From assembly GCA_937884995.1 (NCBI GenBank), contig CAKZZL010000003.1, positions 1-64,000 on the forward strand: 64,000 bases of DNA. Direction: 5' to 3'. The position numbers and the translations under genes were made by a program. Shown in pieces: positions 7,563-16,656 of the stretch. The notes under the pieces were generated by a model. The model was given only the letters and a program-made list of their open reading frames with translations, ran no database searches and had not been told where the DNA came from. The first letter of the stretch is position 1; each line of letters begins with the position of its first letter. The stretch is from an uncultured Clostridia bacterium. Its GTDB lineage: Bacteria; Bacillota; Clostridia; Oscillospirales; Acutalibacteraceae.

Positions 7563-10445
7563 ATGGCAGACAGAATACCGGATTCATTGATAGATGATAT
7601 ATTGGCATCAACAAAGAGTTATACGGATAAGGGAATCAATGAGGAAAAAGAATCAAAGATTGACATTGACGCCCTTATTATGTCTATAAGTTCAGGCAGC
7701 AAAAGTAAAGAAAAAAAGCATGAAAGCGAGAGCGAAGATGAAATACTAAAAACTTTTGCAGCTAAAAAAGAAGAGACAAAGCCTGAAGCCGAAGAAAAAG
7801 AAAGCAAGACTTTTGATCGCGCTTTACAAAATGAAAGTTTTTCAAAGGAAGAGGAAAAAGCAAAAGAGAGCACAACAAAGTCTAAAATAGATCCCAGCAA
7901 ATATGGCAGAATAGAGGAATCTAACTATGAAATCAATGATGCAAAAATAATTGCTGAAGAGATTCTTGAATCCGACATAGAAGATGAAGAAAAATCTGAA
8001 GAGACAGAAAACTTAAGCAAGTTTACACAGCCTGAAGAAGAGATTGAAGAGAAAAAAGAGGATCCCCTTAAAGAAGAAAAACAAATATCATTGGAAAAAA
8101 CCAGAATGTTCAATGAGGTTAAAGTACATGGAGAGTTTAATCCTAATATTGAACATAATCTCGGTAATAAAGTAACAAGAACAATGACAGGCGAAGCAGA
8201 GCCTCTTTCTTCCCCTATAATGGGAGAAGAAAAATACAGAAAGCATTTCATGAACAAGCCTGTGCAAAATCTTGAAAAAACACAGGAACACAGAGCTATC
8301 ATTCTTTCTGCACCTGAAAAGACAATGGAAACTCCCGGTGTCATAGTAAGGAGAAATGAGGATGCCGCATCCAGCCTTGATGGTGTAGAACCTATTCCTC
8401 AAATTATACCTGCAGAAGATGAACTTAAGCGTTTTGAAAAGACAAAAGACAGATCTGATATAAAAGTAAAAGCCGAAAGCCAGGATGATAACCAGATAAT
8501 GCTGGAAGGCTTTGGCGAAGAGGAGGAAATAAGACAACTCAGTGAAGAAGAGGCAGAAGCAGAACTCAGAAAGGCAAGACGTAAGGCTGTTGAAGAGTTT
8601 GTCAGCAAAGGACTCATCTTCAAACAGGATGTCGAAGAAAACAATCCTGAAATTCCAGAAGAAAATCCTGAAAATACAAAGGGTAAGAAGAGATTTAAGA
8701 GACAGAAGATACACGTTGCAAGAGAATATTTCGGACCGAAGGATGCAGTTGCTGTTGAGGATGAGTACTATTCGGAAGGCAGAAAGATAAAGTTCCGTTT
8801 GATTTCAACCGCAATTTTGGGACTTGTGATGTGCATCCTCTCAACATCGGTAGGATTCAATAACGGCAATTTTGCCATATACAACAATAATGAAAACATA
8901 TATCTTCTTGTTCAGCTTGTTTGCCTTTTTGCATGCTGCCTTATTAATTTATCAGCATTTAAGAACTTTTTTGTAAATCTTGGAAGCAAGCAGGCGAATA
9001 TTAACACATTGATAGCAGTCTCAGCAGCTGCTGCATTTATTCAAATCGGCGTTTCGTTCGCATTTACAGATAGCGTTGAATCAGTTGCCCACCTTGTAAC
9101 TGCAGCCGGTGTGATGCCAATGCTGATAAAGGCTATAAGTGACCTTATTCAAAACAAAAACGACCGTGAGAACTTCTACATAGCATCAGATATAGAGAAG
9201 GACATATACAGTGTTGAAAATATAGATGATGAAGAAACTGCGAATGAGATAGCAAGAGGACTTATGCTGGGTGACCCGGAGATAAAATACTCAAAGGGTA
9301 TAACAATCCCCACTAAGTTCGTTGAACTCAGCAGAACAGCGGATGCAACCGTTTCTTTCTATAAATATTCTATTCCCGCAATTATCATTGCTGCTATTGT
9401 CATAGGCCTTGTGGCAGGATTTGTCGGCAACAACATTTATGCCGGGATCAGCACATTTTCCATGGTGATACTAATGGGTCTTCCGGCTTCGGCTGTAATA
9501 TCTGCTTCCGCAAGTTTAAGACATGCAAATAAGGTCCTTAATGAGGAAGGCTCACTTGTAAACGGCTTTGCCGCAGTTGAAGATGCAATTAACTCTAACG
9601 GCATCATAATAGATTGTTCGGATGCATTCCAAAGAGGTGGATGCAATATTGAAGGCATCAAACTTTATCACAAGATGAGAATTGATGAAGCAATTCTGTA
9701 TACAGCTTCCGTTGTCATAGAATCAGGCGGAGTTTTATCTACAGTCTTTGAAGGTGTAATCGACGGGAAAAATCAGTTATTGCTTCCGGTAGAGAGCCTG
9801 GCTTATGAGGAAAAACTCGGCTGTTCATGCTGGATACATAATCACAGGGTTTTGGTAGGTAACAGGGAACTCCTTAAACATCATAATGTTGAAATAGATG
9901 ATGACGAACTTGAGAACAGATACAAAGGGGAGGGCAAGAACGTAATCTACCTGGCCATTGAAGGCACTATTTCAGCTATGTTCGTTGTTGTTTACAAATC
10001 AGAAGCCGAGACCGCGAAATACATTAGATGGGTGGAAAAAGACGGTATAGCTCTTTTCTTCAGAACATCTGATGCCAATATGACAGAAGAATTCATTGAG
10101 AGAGAGTTCAGACTTCCTCCAAATACAGTAAAAATAATCAATCCGGTTGCAGGAGAAATGTTCCAGAAAGTAAGACAAGGCTTTAAGGACAGATCCGAAG
10201 CAAAGATACTTCATGACGGCAGAGTAGTGACAATGCTCAAGGCAATCAATGCAGCATGCGGTATAAACTCAATAATCAATGTAACCAAGATAGTCCAAAC
10301 AATAGCTGCCGTTGTCGGCGTTATATTGGTAGCGCTTATGGCCTTCCTCTCGGGACTTGACCAAATAGGGGCATTCCAGATAATCATCTATCATCTTTTC
10401 TGGTGCTTTATTTCATATATCATTCCTAAAATCAAAAAAGTTTAA
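7563..10445 (+). CDS. Degenerate P-type ATPase-like membrane protein with long acidic disordered N-terminus
   Basis: 960 aa. Residues 1-385 are highly charged, Glu/Lys-rich and low in complexity, so probably disordered. Residues about 412-530 hold four hydrophobic helices, about 603-656 two more, and 910-955 a final pair: the layout of a heavy-metal P-type ATPase. After the helix-6 LPAS (where metal pumps have CPC), the phosphorylation site reads IIID684CSDAF instead of DKTGT. The hinge region reads HDGRVVTMLKAIN instead of GDGxNDxPAL. The Asp is kept but the other catalytic residues are lost, so transport by phosphorylation is unlikely. It lies 20 bases after rlmB with a GGGGGA site, in one operon with RNA-modification enzymes. 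Function unknown. Confidence 0.8.
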   Translation: MADRIPDSLIDDILASTKSYTDKGINEEKESKIDIDALIMSISSGSKSKEKKHESESEDEILKTFAAKKEETKPEAEEKESKTFDRALQNESFSKEEEKAKESTTKSKIDPSKYGRIEESNYEINDAKIIAEEILESDIEDEEKSEETENLSKFTQPEEEIEEKKEDPLKEEKQISLEKTRMFNEVKVHGEFNPNIEHNLGNKVTRTMTGEAEPLSSPIMGEEKYRKHFMNKPVQNLEKTQEHRAIILSAPEKTMETPGVIVRRNEDAASSLDGVEPIPQIIPAEDELKRFEKTKDRSDIKVKAESQDDNQIMLEGFGEEEEIRQLSEEEAEAELRKARRKAVEEFVSKGLIFKQDVEENNPEIPEENPENTKGKKRFKRQKIHVAREYFGPKDAVAVEDEYYSEGRKIKFRLISTAILGLVMCILSTSVGFNNGNFAIYNNNENIYLLVQLVCLFACCLINLSAFKNFFVNLGSKQANINTLIAVSAAAAFIQIGVSFAFTDSVESVAHLVTAAGVMPMLIKAISDLIQNKNDRENFYIASDIEKDIYSVENIDDEETANEIARGLMLGDPEIKYSKGITIPTKFVELSRTADATVSFYKYSIPAIIIAAIVIGLVAGFVGNNIYAGISTFSMVILMGLPASAVISASASLRHANKVLNEEGSLVNGFAAVEDAINSNGIIIDCSDAFQRGGCNIEGIKLYHKMRIDEAILYTASVVIESGGVLSTVFEGVIDGKNQLLLPVESLAYEEKLGCSCWIHNHRVLVGNRELLKHHNVEIDDDELENRYKGEGKNVIYLAIEGTISAMFVVVYKSEAETAKYIRWVEKDGIALFFRTSDANMTEEFIEREFRLPPNTVKIINPVAGEMFQKVRQGFKDRSEAKILHDGRVVTMLKAINAACGINSIINVTKIVQTIAAVVGVILVALMAFLSGLDQIGAFQIIIYHLFWCFISYIIPKIKKV

Positions 10446-10463
10446 GTAAATTTTGAGGTATCT

Positions 10464-11213
10464 ATGTCAGACGTTCAGCTAAGTAAAAGTGAACATATTG
10501 AAGTGCTCGGTGACAATGTTAAGGTCATTGTCTCCAAAGAGCATACCTTTGGCACGGATGCCTTGATCTTAAATGCATTTGCAAATGCAAAAAGGGATGA
10601 TAAGCTTTGTGATTTCGGAAGCGGATGCGGGATTATCCCTTTCCTTTGGCTGAGAGATAAAAAAGGAAGAGAGATATCTGCGGTTGAAATCCAAGAGCAG
10701 GCATGTGACCAGATCAGGAGATCTCTGCTTCTTAATGACACGGACAAGATAGATGTATATAACAGAGACTTAAAAGAAGTCAAATATTTTTTGCCTCTTG
10801 AGTATTTTGACCTTGTAACGATGAACCCTCCATATAAGACGGAGGGGACAGGAATAAAGAACGAAGATACTCCTTCTGCCATAGCAAGACATGAGATAGC
10901 ATGCAAGATGGATGATATATGCAAAAGTGCATTTGCGGTTTTGAGATTCGGCGGAAAGTTTTGTATATGCATAAGACCTGAGAGAATTTTTGACGTGATG
11001 ACTCTCATGCATGAAAACAGAATTGAACCCAAAAGCATACGCTTTGTGCAAAAACGCGGAGATACGGCGCCATGGCTTGTTCTTGTAAATGGCAGGAAAG
11101 GCGGCAAGGCGGGACTTAAGGTTGAAAGCCCGCTCATAGTGGAAAACGATGACGGAAGCCTAAGCAATGAGATTTTGGCTATTACGGAAAAATACAGGGA
11201 GAATTTGACATGA
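10464..11213 (+). CDS. TrmN6-type tRNA1(Val) adenine-N6 methyltransferase
   Basis: 249 aa. SAM-dependent class I methyltransferase with the family entry HTFGTDALIL (about 29-38), the SAM loop DFGSGCGIIPF (about 50-60) and the N6-adenine catalytic motif MNPPY near residue 120. Homologues (YfiC/TrmN6, YabB in Bacillus) methylate A37 of tRNA1(Val). Its stop overlaps the rsmI start by 4 bp (ATGA), a layout also seen for yabB-yabC/rsmI-like neighbours in other Firmicutes. Confidence 0.85.
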   Translation: MSDVQLSKSEHIEVLGDNVKVIVSKEHTFGTDALILNAFANAKRDDKLCDFGSGCGIIPFLWLRDKKGREISAVEIQEQACDQIRRSLLLNDTDKIDVYNRDLKEVKYFLPLEYFDLVTMNPPYKTEGTGIKNEDTPSAIARHEIACKMDDICKSAFAVLRFGGKFCICIRPERIFDVMTLMHENRIEPKSIRFVQKRGDTAPWLVLVNGRKGGKAGLKVESPLIVENDDGSLSNEILAITEKYRENLT

Positions 11214-12031
11214 GAGGCAAGCTGTTTGTCGTAGGCACTCCAATCGGAAATCTCTCAGATATTTCGCCAAGAGGACTTGAAACCCTGCAAAAGGTGGACT
11301 TTATTGCTGCTGAAGACACAAGAGTGACTGCAAAGTTATTAAATCATTTCAGAATAAAAAAGCCACTGATTTCATACTTTGAACACAATAAGAGAGAAAA
11401 GGGACAGATAATTACAGACAGAATTCTTGCTGGCGAGAATTGTGCTCTTGTCACAGATGCCGGAATGCCGTGCATATCGGACCCCGGCGAAGATCTTGTA
11501 AGACTATGCATGGACAATGAGGTTGAAATAGAGTCAGTCCCGGGACCAACAGCATTTGCGACGGCGATTGCAATCAGCGGCATGAGTGCCGGAAGATTTA
11601 CATTTGAAGGATTTCTCAGTGTAAACAAGCAGGAACGCAAGGAACATCTTGAATCCTTAAAAAACGAAAAAAGGACAATGATTTTCTATGAGGCCCCTCA
11701 CAAATTAAAGAAAACACTTTCCGACTTCGGCAAATATTTCCCGGACAGGCAAATGGCAATAGTTAAAGAACTTACAAAGATTCATGAGTCGGTAGTAATA
11801 GTGAATACAAATGTAGCTGCGAGCCTTTTTGACGACAGGGAGCCACGCGGTGAATACGTTTTAATCCTGGAAGCGGCCAAAACTGATAATAAAAAAGAAA
11901 TAAGCCCCGAGCAGGCAAAAAAACTTGCCCGTGAGCTTATAGACAAAGGTATGAGTGTCAATGAGGCTGCTAAGACGGTTGCAGCTGAGACCGGTCTTAA
12001 GAAAAGTGATATATATAAATCACTTGTCTGA
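11210..12031 (+). CDS. rsmI: RsmI, 16S rRNA cytidine-1402 2'-O-methyltransferase
   Basis: 273 aa. A tetrapyrrole-methylase-fold enzyme with all hallmark motifs: VGTPIGNLSDIS near the N-terminus, AAEDTR, VTDAGMPCISDPG, VPGPTA and FEGFL. It methylates the ribose of C1402 in the decoding centre of 16S rRNA. It is translationally coupled to the upstream methyltransferase. Its last 12 bases overlap the convergent XRE regulator gene; no separate terminator is visible. Confidence 0.95.
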   Translation: MRGKLFVVGTPIGNLSDISPRGLETLQKVDFIAAEDTRVTAKLLNHFRIKKPLISYFEHNKREKGQIITDRILAGENCALVTDAGMPCISDPGEDLVRLCMDNEVEIESVPGPTAFATAIAISGMSAGRFTFEGFLSVNKQERKEHLESLKNEKRTMIFYEAPHKLKKTLSDFGKYFPDRQMAIVKELTKIHESVVIVNTNVAASLFDDREPRGEYVLILEAAKTDNKKEISPEQAKKLARELIDKGMSVNEAAKTVAAETGLKKSDIYKSLV

Positions 12032-12637
12032 GAAGCTGAAAGCAGATTCGTATTGCTCTTTAAGAACATTAATTGCTTCGGCAGATACGGTTTTCACGCT
12101 CAGCGGGACAGATTGACTTGGCTTTTTACTTTTGTTTGCATCTTTTGAACTCATTTCGGCAAGGATGCTGTCAATTGCAGAAGAGGACAAAAATGCATTA
12201 AGATTTATTGCTTTGTCATCAACAGATCCCATTACACCGAGAGATACGGCACGCAGGTATATTTTGAAGACCATGAGAATATATATCTTGCGGACTTTGT
12301 CACCATAAGTCTTGCCTGCTTCTTCCATTTCTTTAAGGAGAGCAGCACATGCACGGATTATGGTATTTGTCTTGACTTCATTATCCTGCGGAAGGTCACT
12401 GAACTCAAATACGGTATCGAAAACTATTTTACTGTCAGTAAGACCAAGAAGATAATCTGTTGTGGAATCGTAATAACGTGCTGCAGTGCAAAGAAAATCA
12501 AGGCCGCATTCACGAATTCCCTTTTCATAGTGCGAAAGCAGAGATTGGGAGACACCCAAAGCTGCTGCAGCTTCTTTTTGACTTAAGTTTTTTTCATTTC
12601 TTAATTTAACAAGTCTGCTTGGAATTGCGGTAGACAT
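12020..12637 (-). CDS. XRE-family transcriptional regulator (probable regulator of the divergent inositol operon)
   Basis: 205 aa from the ATG at 12637, which has AGAGGTGA 4-5 bases before it; an upstream in-frame ATG at 12679 has none. Residues about 8-63 form a Cro/CI helix-turn-helix (LVKLRNEKNLSQKEAAAALG, SQSLLSHYEKGIRE). The remaining ~140 residues are helical and of unknown role, perhaps ligand binding or dimerization. Two palindromes ATACAATTTGTAT lie in the divergent promoter region, so it may autoregulate and control the operon starting at 12723; that control is inference. Confidence 0.85.
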   Translation of the reverse strand: MSTAIPSRLVKLRNEKNLSQKEAAAALGVSQSLLSHYEKGIRECGLDFLCTAARYYDSTTDYLLGLTDSKIVFDTVFEFSDLPQDNEVKTNTIIRACAALLKEMEEAGKTYGDKVRKIYILMVFKIYLRAVSLGVMGSVDDKAINLNAFLSSSAIDSILAEMSSKDANKSKKPSQSVPLSVKTVSAEAINVLKEQYESAFSFSDK

Positions 12638-12650
12638 CAAATCACCTCTT

Positions 12651-12694
12651 ATACAATTTGTATTATCAATATACCACATATTTTACAATTTGTA
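12651..12694. promoter_or_regulatory. Twin palindromic operators between the XRE gene and the inositol operon
   Basis: ATACAATTTGTAT (12651-12663) and TACAATTTGTA (12684-12694) are the same palindrome, with centres 32 bp apart, about three helical turns. The first lies just upstream of the XRE ribosome site. The second lies about 30 bases before the histidine phosphatase start and overlaps a plausible minus-strand -35. This is a good arrangement for cooperative binding and control of both directions. Confidence 0.75.
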
Positions 12695-12722
12695 TATTTA
12701 TATTTAAAAAACGGGAGAGATT

Positions 12723-13400
12723 ATGCAAACCTATCAAATTCACTTAATAAGGCACGCCCTGACAAAAGGCACACTTGAAGGCAGATATATAGGGCATACA
12801 GATGAAGAACTTTGTCCCGAAGGAATAGAAGAGCTGAATGCTCTTTTAGCTGAGTATGGCTCCTATCCGGATGTTGATGCTGTATTTTCAAGTCCTTTGA
12901 AAAGATGTTTGCAGACTGCAAAGATAATCTATCCCAATAAGGACGCAATAGTCATAGATGATCTCATAGAGTATAACTTCGGAGAGTTTGAGGGGAAAAC
13001 AGCGGATGAGCTCAAGGATGATGAAGATTTCGCAGAATGGCTGAGAGCAGAAAATCCGGAAAAGGCAGCTCCGTTCGGAGATAAGCAAATTGACTTTAAC
13101 CGCAGAATATGCGGCTGCTTTGAAAAGATAGTCAACGCAGTTATTTCCTCAAAGACCAAGAGCACTGCGATAGTAACACATGGCGGGATAATAATGGCAC
13201 TCATGACTGCATATGCACTTCCTCAGGCTCATATGCATGAATGGATGACACCGAGCTGCTGTGGTTATACACTCAGGGTCGATCCGTCGATTTGGATGCG
13301 AGGAATGAAACTGGAGGCAGTCAGTCTTTGCCCCAGCCATCCATTGACAGATGAAGAAGAAAAAGAACTTTGGGATTATTATGACGATCCCAATGAATAA
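12723..13400 (+). CDS. Histidine phosphatase superfamily protein
   Basis: 225 aa. The N-terminal LIRHALTKG carries the catalytic RH(x)T motif (His11). SSPLKRCLQTA supplies the conserved Arg, and VTHGG the second catalytic His. Related to cofactor-dependent phosphoglycerate mutase and alpha-ribazole phosphatase (CobC); substrate not readable. It starts behind the operator region and is separated from the next gene by only 28 bp, so it is probably the first gene of the long inositol operon. Start ATG follows GGGAGAG. Confidence 0.85.
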   Translation: MQTYQIHLIRHALTKGTLEGRYIGHTDEELCPEGIEELNALLAEYGSYPDVDAVFSSPLKRCLQTAKIIYPNKDAIVIDDLIEYNFGEFEGKTADELKDDEDFAEWLRAENPEKAAPFGDKQIDFNRRICGCFEKIVNAVISSKTKSTAIVTHGGIIMALMTAYALPQAHMHEWMTPSCCGYTLRVDPSIWMRGMKLEAVSLCPSHPLTDEEEKELWDYYDDPNE

Positions 13401-13428
13401 ATAGAGAAAAGAAAAACGGAGGCAAAAA

Positions 13429-14277
13429 ATGGTACATGAAAACCTGAAGGGCAGAGTAGCAGTCGTCACAGGCGGCGGCGGAGTGCTTTGCGCCGGATTC
13501 TCAAAGACTCTTGCAAAGCAAGGAGTTAAAGTCGCAGTCCTGGACTTAAATGAAGAAGCTGCACAAAAAGTGGCAGACGAGATAAATGCAGACGGCGGAA
13601 CAGCAATCGCAGTAGCATGCAACGTACTTGATAAAGAGAGCATGGAAAATGCCAGAAAGATCATAAATGAGAAACTGGGTACATGTGACATCCTATTAAA
13701 CGGAGCAGGCGGCAATAACCCGAAAGGCACAACTACAAAAGAGACACTCCAAAAGGTTGACCTTTTGGAAAAGGATGAGAATATAAAGACCTTTTTTGAT
13801 CTTGATTCAAACGGCATATCATTTGTTTTTAACTTAAACTTTCTCGGCACTCTTATTCCTACACAGGTTTTTGCCAGAGATATGGCAGAGAAAGAAAACA
13901 GCTCCATTGTTATGATTACATCAATGAATGCATACAGACCCTTAACGAAAATTCCTGCATATTCCGCAGCTAAGGCAGCAGTTAAAAACTTTACTGAATT
14001 TATGGCCGTTCACTTTGCAGAGGTGGGAATCAGAGTCAATGCAATAGCACCGGGATTTTTCTCAACAAATCAAAACAAGGCTCTTCTTTGGAACGAGGAC
14101 GGAACACCGACTGAAAGAACAGGCAAGATTCTCGCTGCAACTCCAATGAAAAGACTCGGCGAACCCAAGGAACTTTCAGGGGCGCTTTTATTCCTTTGTG
14201 ATGAAGAATACTCAAGCTTTATTACCGGAACCAGCATTTGTGTAGACGGCGGATTTTCCGCTTATTCGGGGGTATAA
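13429..14277 (+). CDS. SDR-family oxidoreductase (D-mannonate/fructuronate reductase-like)
   Basis: 282 aa. A classical SDR: cofactor loop VTGGGGVLCAGF (about 14-25), NGAGG after strand 4, catalytic Ser in MITSMNAY, YSAAKAA with Tyr/Lys, and the C-terminal GTSICVDGGFSAYSGV. The overall pattern matches the UxuB-like SDRs annotated as D-mannonate oxidoreductase. In an inositol operon it might instead interconvert an inositol isomer and its ketone. Substrate is inferred, not shown. Strong GGAGG ribosome site, 28 bp after the phosphatase gene. Confidence 0.85.
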   Translation: MVHENLKGRVAVVTGGGGVLCAGFSKTLAKQGVKVAVLDLNEEAAQKVADEINADGGTAIAVACNVLDKESMENARKIINEKLGTCDILLNGAGGNNPKGTTTKETLQKVDLLEKDENIKTFFDLDSNGISFVFNLNFLGTLIPTQVFARDMAEKENSSIVMITSMNAYRPLTKIPAYSAAKAAVKNFTEFMAVHFAEVGIRVNAIAPGFFSTNQNKALLWNEDGTPTERTGKILAATPMKRLGEPKELSGALLFLCDEEYSSFITGTSICVDGGFSAYSGV

Positions 14278-14280
14278 GAA

Positions 14281-14490
14281 ATGTTTGCAAATATTACAAT
14301 CAAATGGACACTTGTTGCATTTGTATTTTTCCTTATCGGTCTCATAGTTGCAATTGTAGCACTCAAGAAGTATAAGACAGACAAAGAACAGCTTGGTGAT
14401 GATATCAAGTTGCCTCCGCATATAGTCAGAATTGTTTTGGCTTTTGTTTTTCTCATATTTTCACAGATTTGTTTAATACTTGGAAAGTAA
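14281..14490 (+). CDS. Small membrane protein (two helices)
   Basis: 69 aa, starting 3 bp after the SDR stop codon, so certainly in the same transcript. Two hydrophobic helices (about 9-27 and 48-66) are separated by a charged loop KKYKTDKEQLGDDIK. I do not recognise a family. Its conserved position within a metabolic operon suggests a membrane accessory role, but nothing more can be said. Confidence 0.7.
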   Translation: MFANITIKWTLVAFVFFLIGLIVAIVALKKYKTDKEQLGDDIKLPPHIVRIVLAFVFLIFSQICLILGK

Positions 14491-14527
14491 AAATATATAT
14501 TAATCCAAGATGAAAGGCGGTGGAAAA

Positions 14528-15868
14528 GTGAAAAAGATTATTTCTCTTTTGATACAAATATCTATATTTGTGTCTTTGTTCGCTCTTCCCGTAAATTCCT
14601 ATTCATCTTCGCAGTTCATTTATGAAGAAAATGACGGATATATAGTTATAGAGTCATACACGGGCTCTGATACGAAAGTGACAATACCGGAAGAAATAGA
14701 CTCAATGCCTGTTAAAAAAATAGATGACAAAGCATTTGCGAATAATGAACTTATTGAGTCTGTTGATATTGCAGATTCGGTTGAGATCATAGGGGACTGT
14801 GCATTTGAAAACTGCATATCACTTTCAAAAATAAACTTGTCCGGGAACTTAAAGAGAATCGGCAGAGAGGCTTTTCTAGGAACCGAATATTTTAATAATA
14901 CGGACAATTGGACAATCCGGACAATTGATAACGGTACTACAATACCCTGGGCATTCGTCCTTGCAGATGAACTTGAAACCATATATATCGGCGATGCTTT
15001 GATATATGCACATATAAAGGGGACTTATACGATCAACTCCGGGACCCGCCTTATAGCTGATGCAGCTTTTGAAGGCACCGGCATTGAAGAACTTACAATT
15101 CCGAAGAGTGTGGAATATATTGGTGCAGATGCTTTCAAAAACTGTAAAATGCTTAGAAAAATCTCTATCATGAACAGCGTAGTCAGCATAGAAAGCGGGG
15201 CATTTGAAGGAACAAAGATATATAAAGACCGGGACAACTGGCAGGACGGCTGCCTGTGCATAGGTGATTTACTTATAGACACAAATCCCGACAAAAGGGA
15301 AGTAGATATAGCAGATAATATCAGTGCTGTTGTCGGAAGAAATATTTTCTCAAATTATGTTCTTTTGCCTGAATCAGTATCATACATAGATGAAGAAGCT
15401 TTTTATGGCGATAATGTAAAAGCTTTTGTGAATGAAAATACTTATGCAGAAAGGTTCTGCATTGAACATAATATAGCCCGTATTTATGAGACGGATCTTG
15501 AAACAGGAGACTTGAACTTCGACGGCGTTTTCAACAGCGCAGATTATGCAGCATGCAAGGCTATGGTTTATTCATCACAAAATCCCGGAAAAGTGGAAAT
15601 TAAATTAGGAGATATTGATTGTGACGGAAGCCTTGACGGCTTTGATGCAATAGCCCTTAATCTCGTAAATGCAGGCGCGCTGTCCTTAATCACGGGGGAT
15701 GCAAACGGAGACCATCTCATCGGAAAAGATGACAGCGAAAAACTGAGCAATATCATATATGGAAACGGGAAAATGGTCGATAAATTTGAATTTGACCGTT
15801 GCGATATAAACGGAGATGGGGCAGTTGACGGCTTTGATCTTATCTGCCTGAATCTAATGCTCGCTTAA
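14528..15868 (+). CDS. Secreted BspA-type leucine-rich-repeat protein with C-terminal dockerin
   Basis: 446 aa from the GTG at 14528; AAGGCGGTGG sits five bases before it, whereas the in-frame ATG at 14510 has no site. Signal peptide (VKKIISLLIQISIFVSLFALPVNSY). Residues about 50-300 contain Treponema/BspA-like leucine-rich repeats (e.g. ITIP-type strands, AFENC, VEIIGDCAF). The C-terminus has two calcium-binding dockerin half-repeats twice over: GDLNFDGVFNSADY, GDIDCDGSLDGFD, GDANGDHLIGKDD and DINGDGAVDGFD. Dockerins dock onto cohesins of scaffolding proteins. Finding one inside a sugar-catabolic operon is odd; no cohesin is in this window. Confidence 0.88.
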   Translation: MKKIISLLIQISIFVSLFALPVNSYSSSQFIYEENDGYIVIESYTGSDTKVTIPEEIDSMPVKKIDDKAFANNELIESVDIADSVEIIGDCAFENCISLSKINLSGNLKRIGREAFLGTEYFNNTDNWTIRTIDNGTTIPWAFVLADELETIYIGDALIYAHIKGTYTINSGTRLIADAAFEGTGIEELTIPKSVEYIGADAFKNCKMLRKISIMNSVVSIESGAFEGTKIYKDRDNWQDGCLCIGDLLIDTNPDKREVDIADNISAVVGRNIFSNYVLLPESVSYIDEEAFYGDNVKAFVNENTYAERFCIEHNIARIYETDLETGDLNFDGVFNSADYAACKAMVYSSQNPGKVEIKLGDIDCDGSLDGFDAIALNLVNAGALSLITGDANGDHLIGKDDSEKLSNIIYGNGKMVDKFEFDRCDINGDGAVDGFDLICLNLMLA

Positions 15869-15881
15869 GGAGGAAAGACAG

Positions 15882-16643
15882 ATGGATTTTAAGACCGGAC
15901 CGCTTATGTACGGCCTTGCTGCATTTGTAATATTGTTTGTCATAGTGCAGTCGGTCTTCTTTATTGCAAAAGCATGGAAAAGAGGCATTGAGATAGGTGT
16001 CCCGAAAGAAAAGCTTAAGCAGACAGTTATTTCAAGTGCTCTTTTTACGATTGCTCCGGCAATTTCAATACTTGCAACAGTACTTGCTCTTGCGTCCGCA
16101 CTTGGTATAGTTCTTCCATGGATAAGACTTTCGGTTATAGGCAACCTTGCATATGAGACAGTTGCTGCTGAAAGTGCACTCAATGTACTCGGCGGATCCT
16201 TATCACAGGAAGTTACGGATAAACAGCAATTTTCCACAATAGCATGGACAATGACAATAGGTTCTTGTTTTCCACTTGTACTGCTGCCAATACTTTGCAA
16301 AAAAGTGCATAAGGCAATGGGTAAGGCTGTATCAGGCAACAAGATAGATGAAAAACTGGGAGATGTACTCGGCGCTGCAGCTTTTATAGGAATCATAGCT
16401 GCATTTGTATCAAGAGCCATTGCCGGAGTGGAAACAAACGGAGTATCCGCGGGCGTTATGTCTGTATCCGTTTTGATATCTGCAATGATATTTACAATCG
16501 CGCTCGATTATCTTTGCAAGAAAAAAAGCTTAAAAAAACTTGAGGCATTTGTACTGCCTATCGCAATGTTCGGGGCTATGGGAATAGCAATACTCATCAG
16601 CCAAACGCTGCCGGCAAATATTGCTGAGTTTACATGGAGATAG
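15882..16643 (+). CDS. DUF5058-family membrane protein (candidate transporter subunit)
   Basis: 253 aa with about seven hydrophobic helices. The N-terminus GPLMYGLAAFVILFVIVQSV and the central APAISILATVLALASALGIVLPW match the DUF5058 pattern as I remember it. It lies 13 bp before a second polytopic protein and directly upstream of iolJ. No recognisable inositol permease (IolT-type MFS or ABC) occurs in the operon, so this pair is the best candidate for substrate uptake. That is a context inference. Confidence 0.75.
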   Translation: MDFKTGPLMYGLAAFVILFVIVQSVFFIAKAWKRGIEIGVPKEKLKQTVISSALFTIAPAISILATVLALASALGIVLPWIRLSVIGNLAYETVAAESALNVLGGSLSQEVTDKQQFSTIAWTMTIGSCFPLVLLPILCKKVHKAMGKAVSGNKIDEKLGDVLGAAAFIGIIAAFVSRAIAGVETNGVSAGVMSVSVLISAMIFTIALDYLCKKKSLKKLEAFVLPIAMFGAMGIAILISQTLPANIAEFTWR

Positions 16644-16656
16644 GGGGTATTATCAA

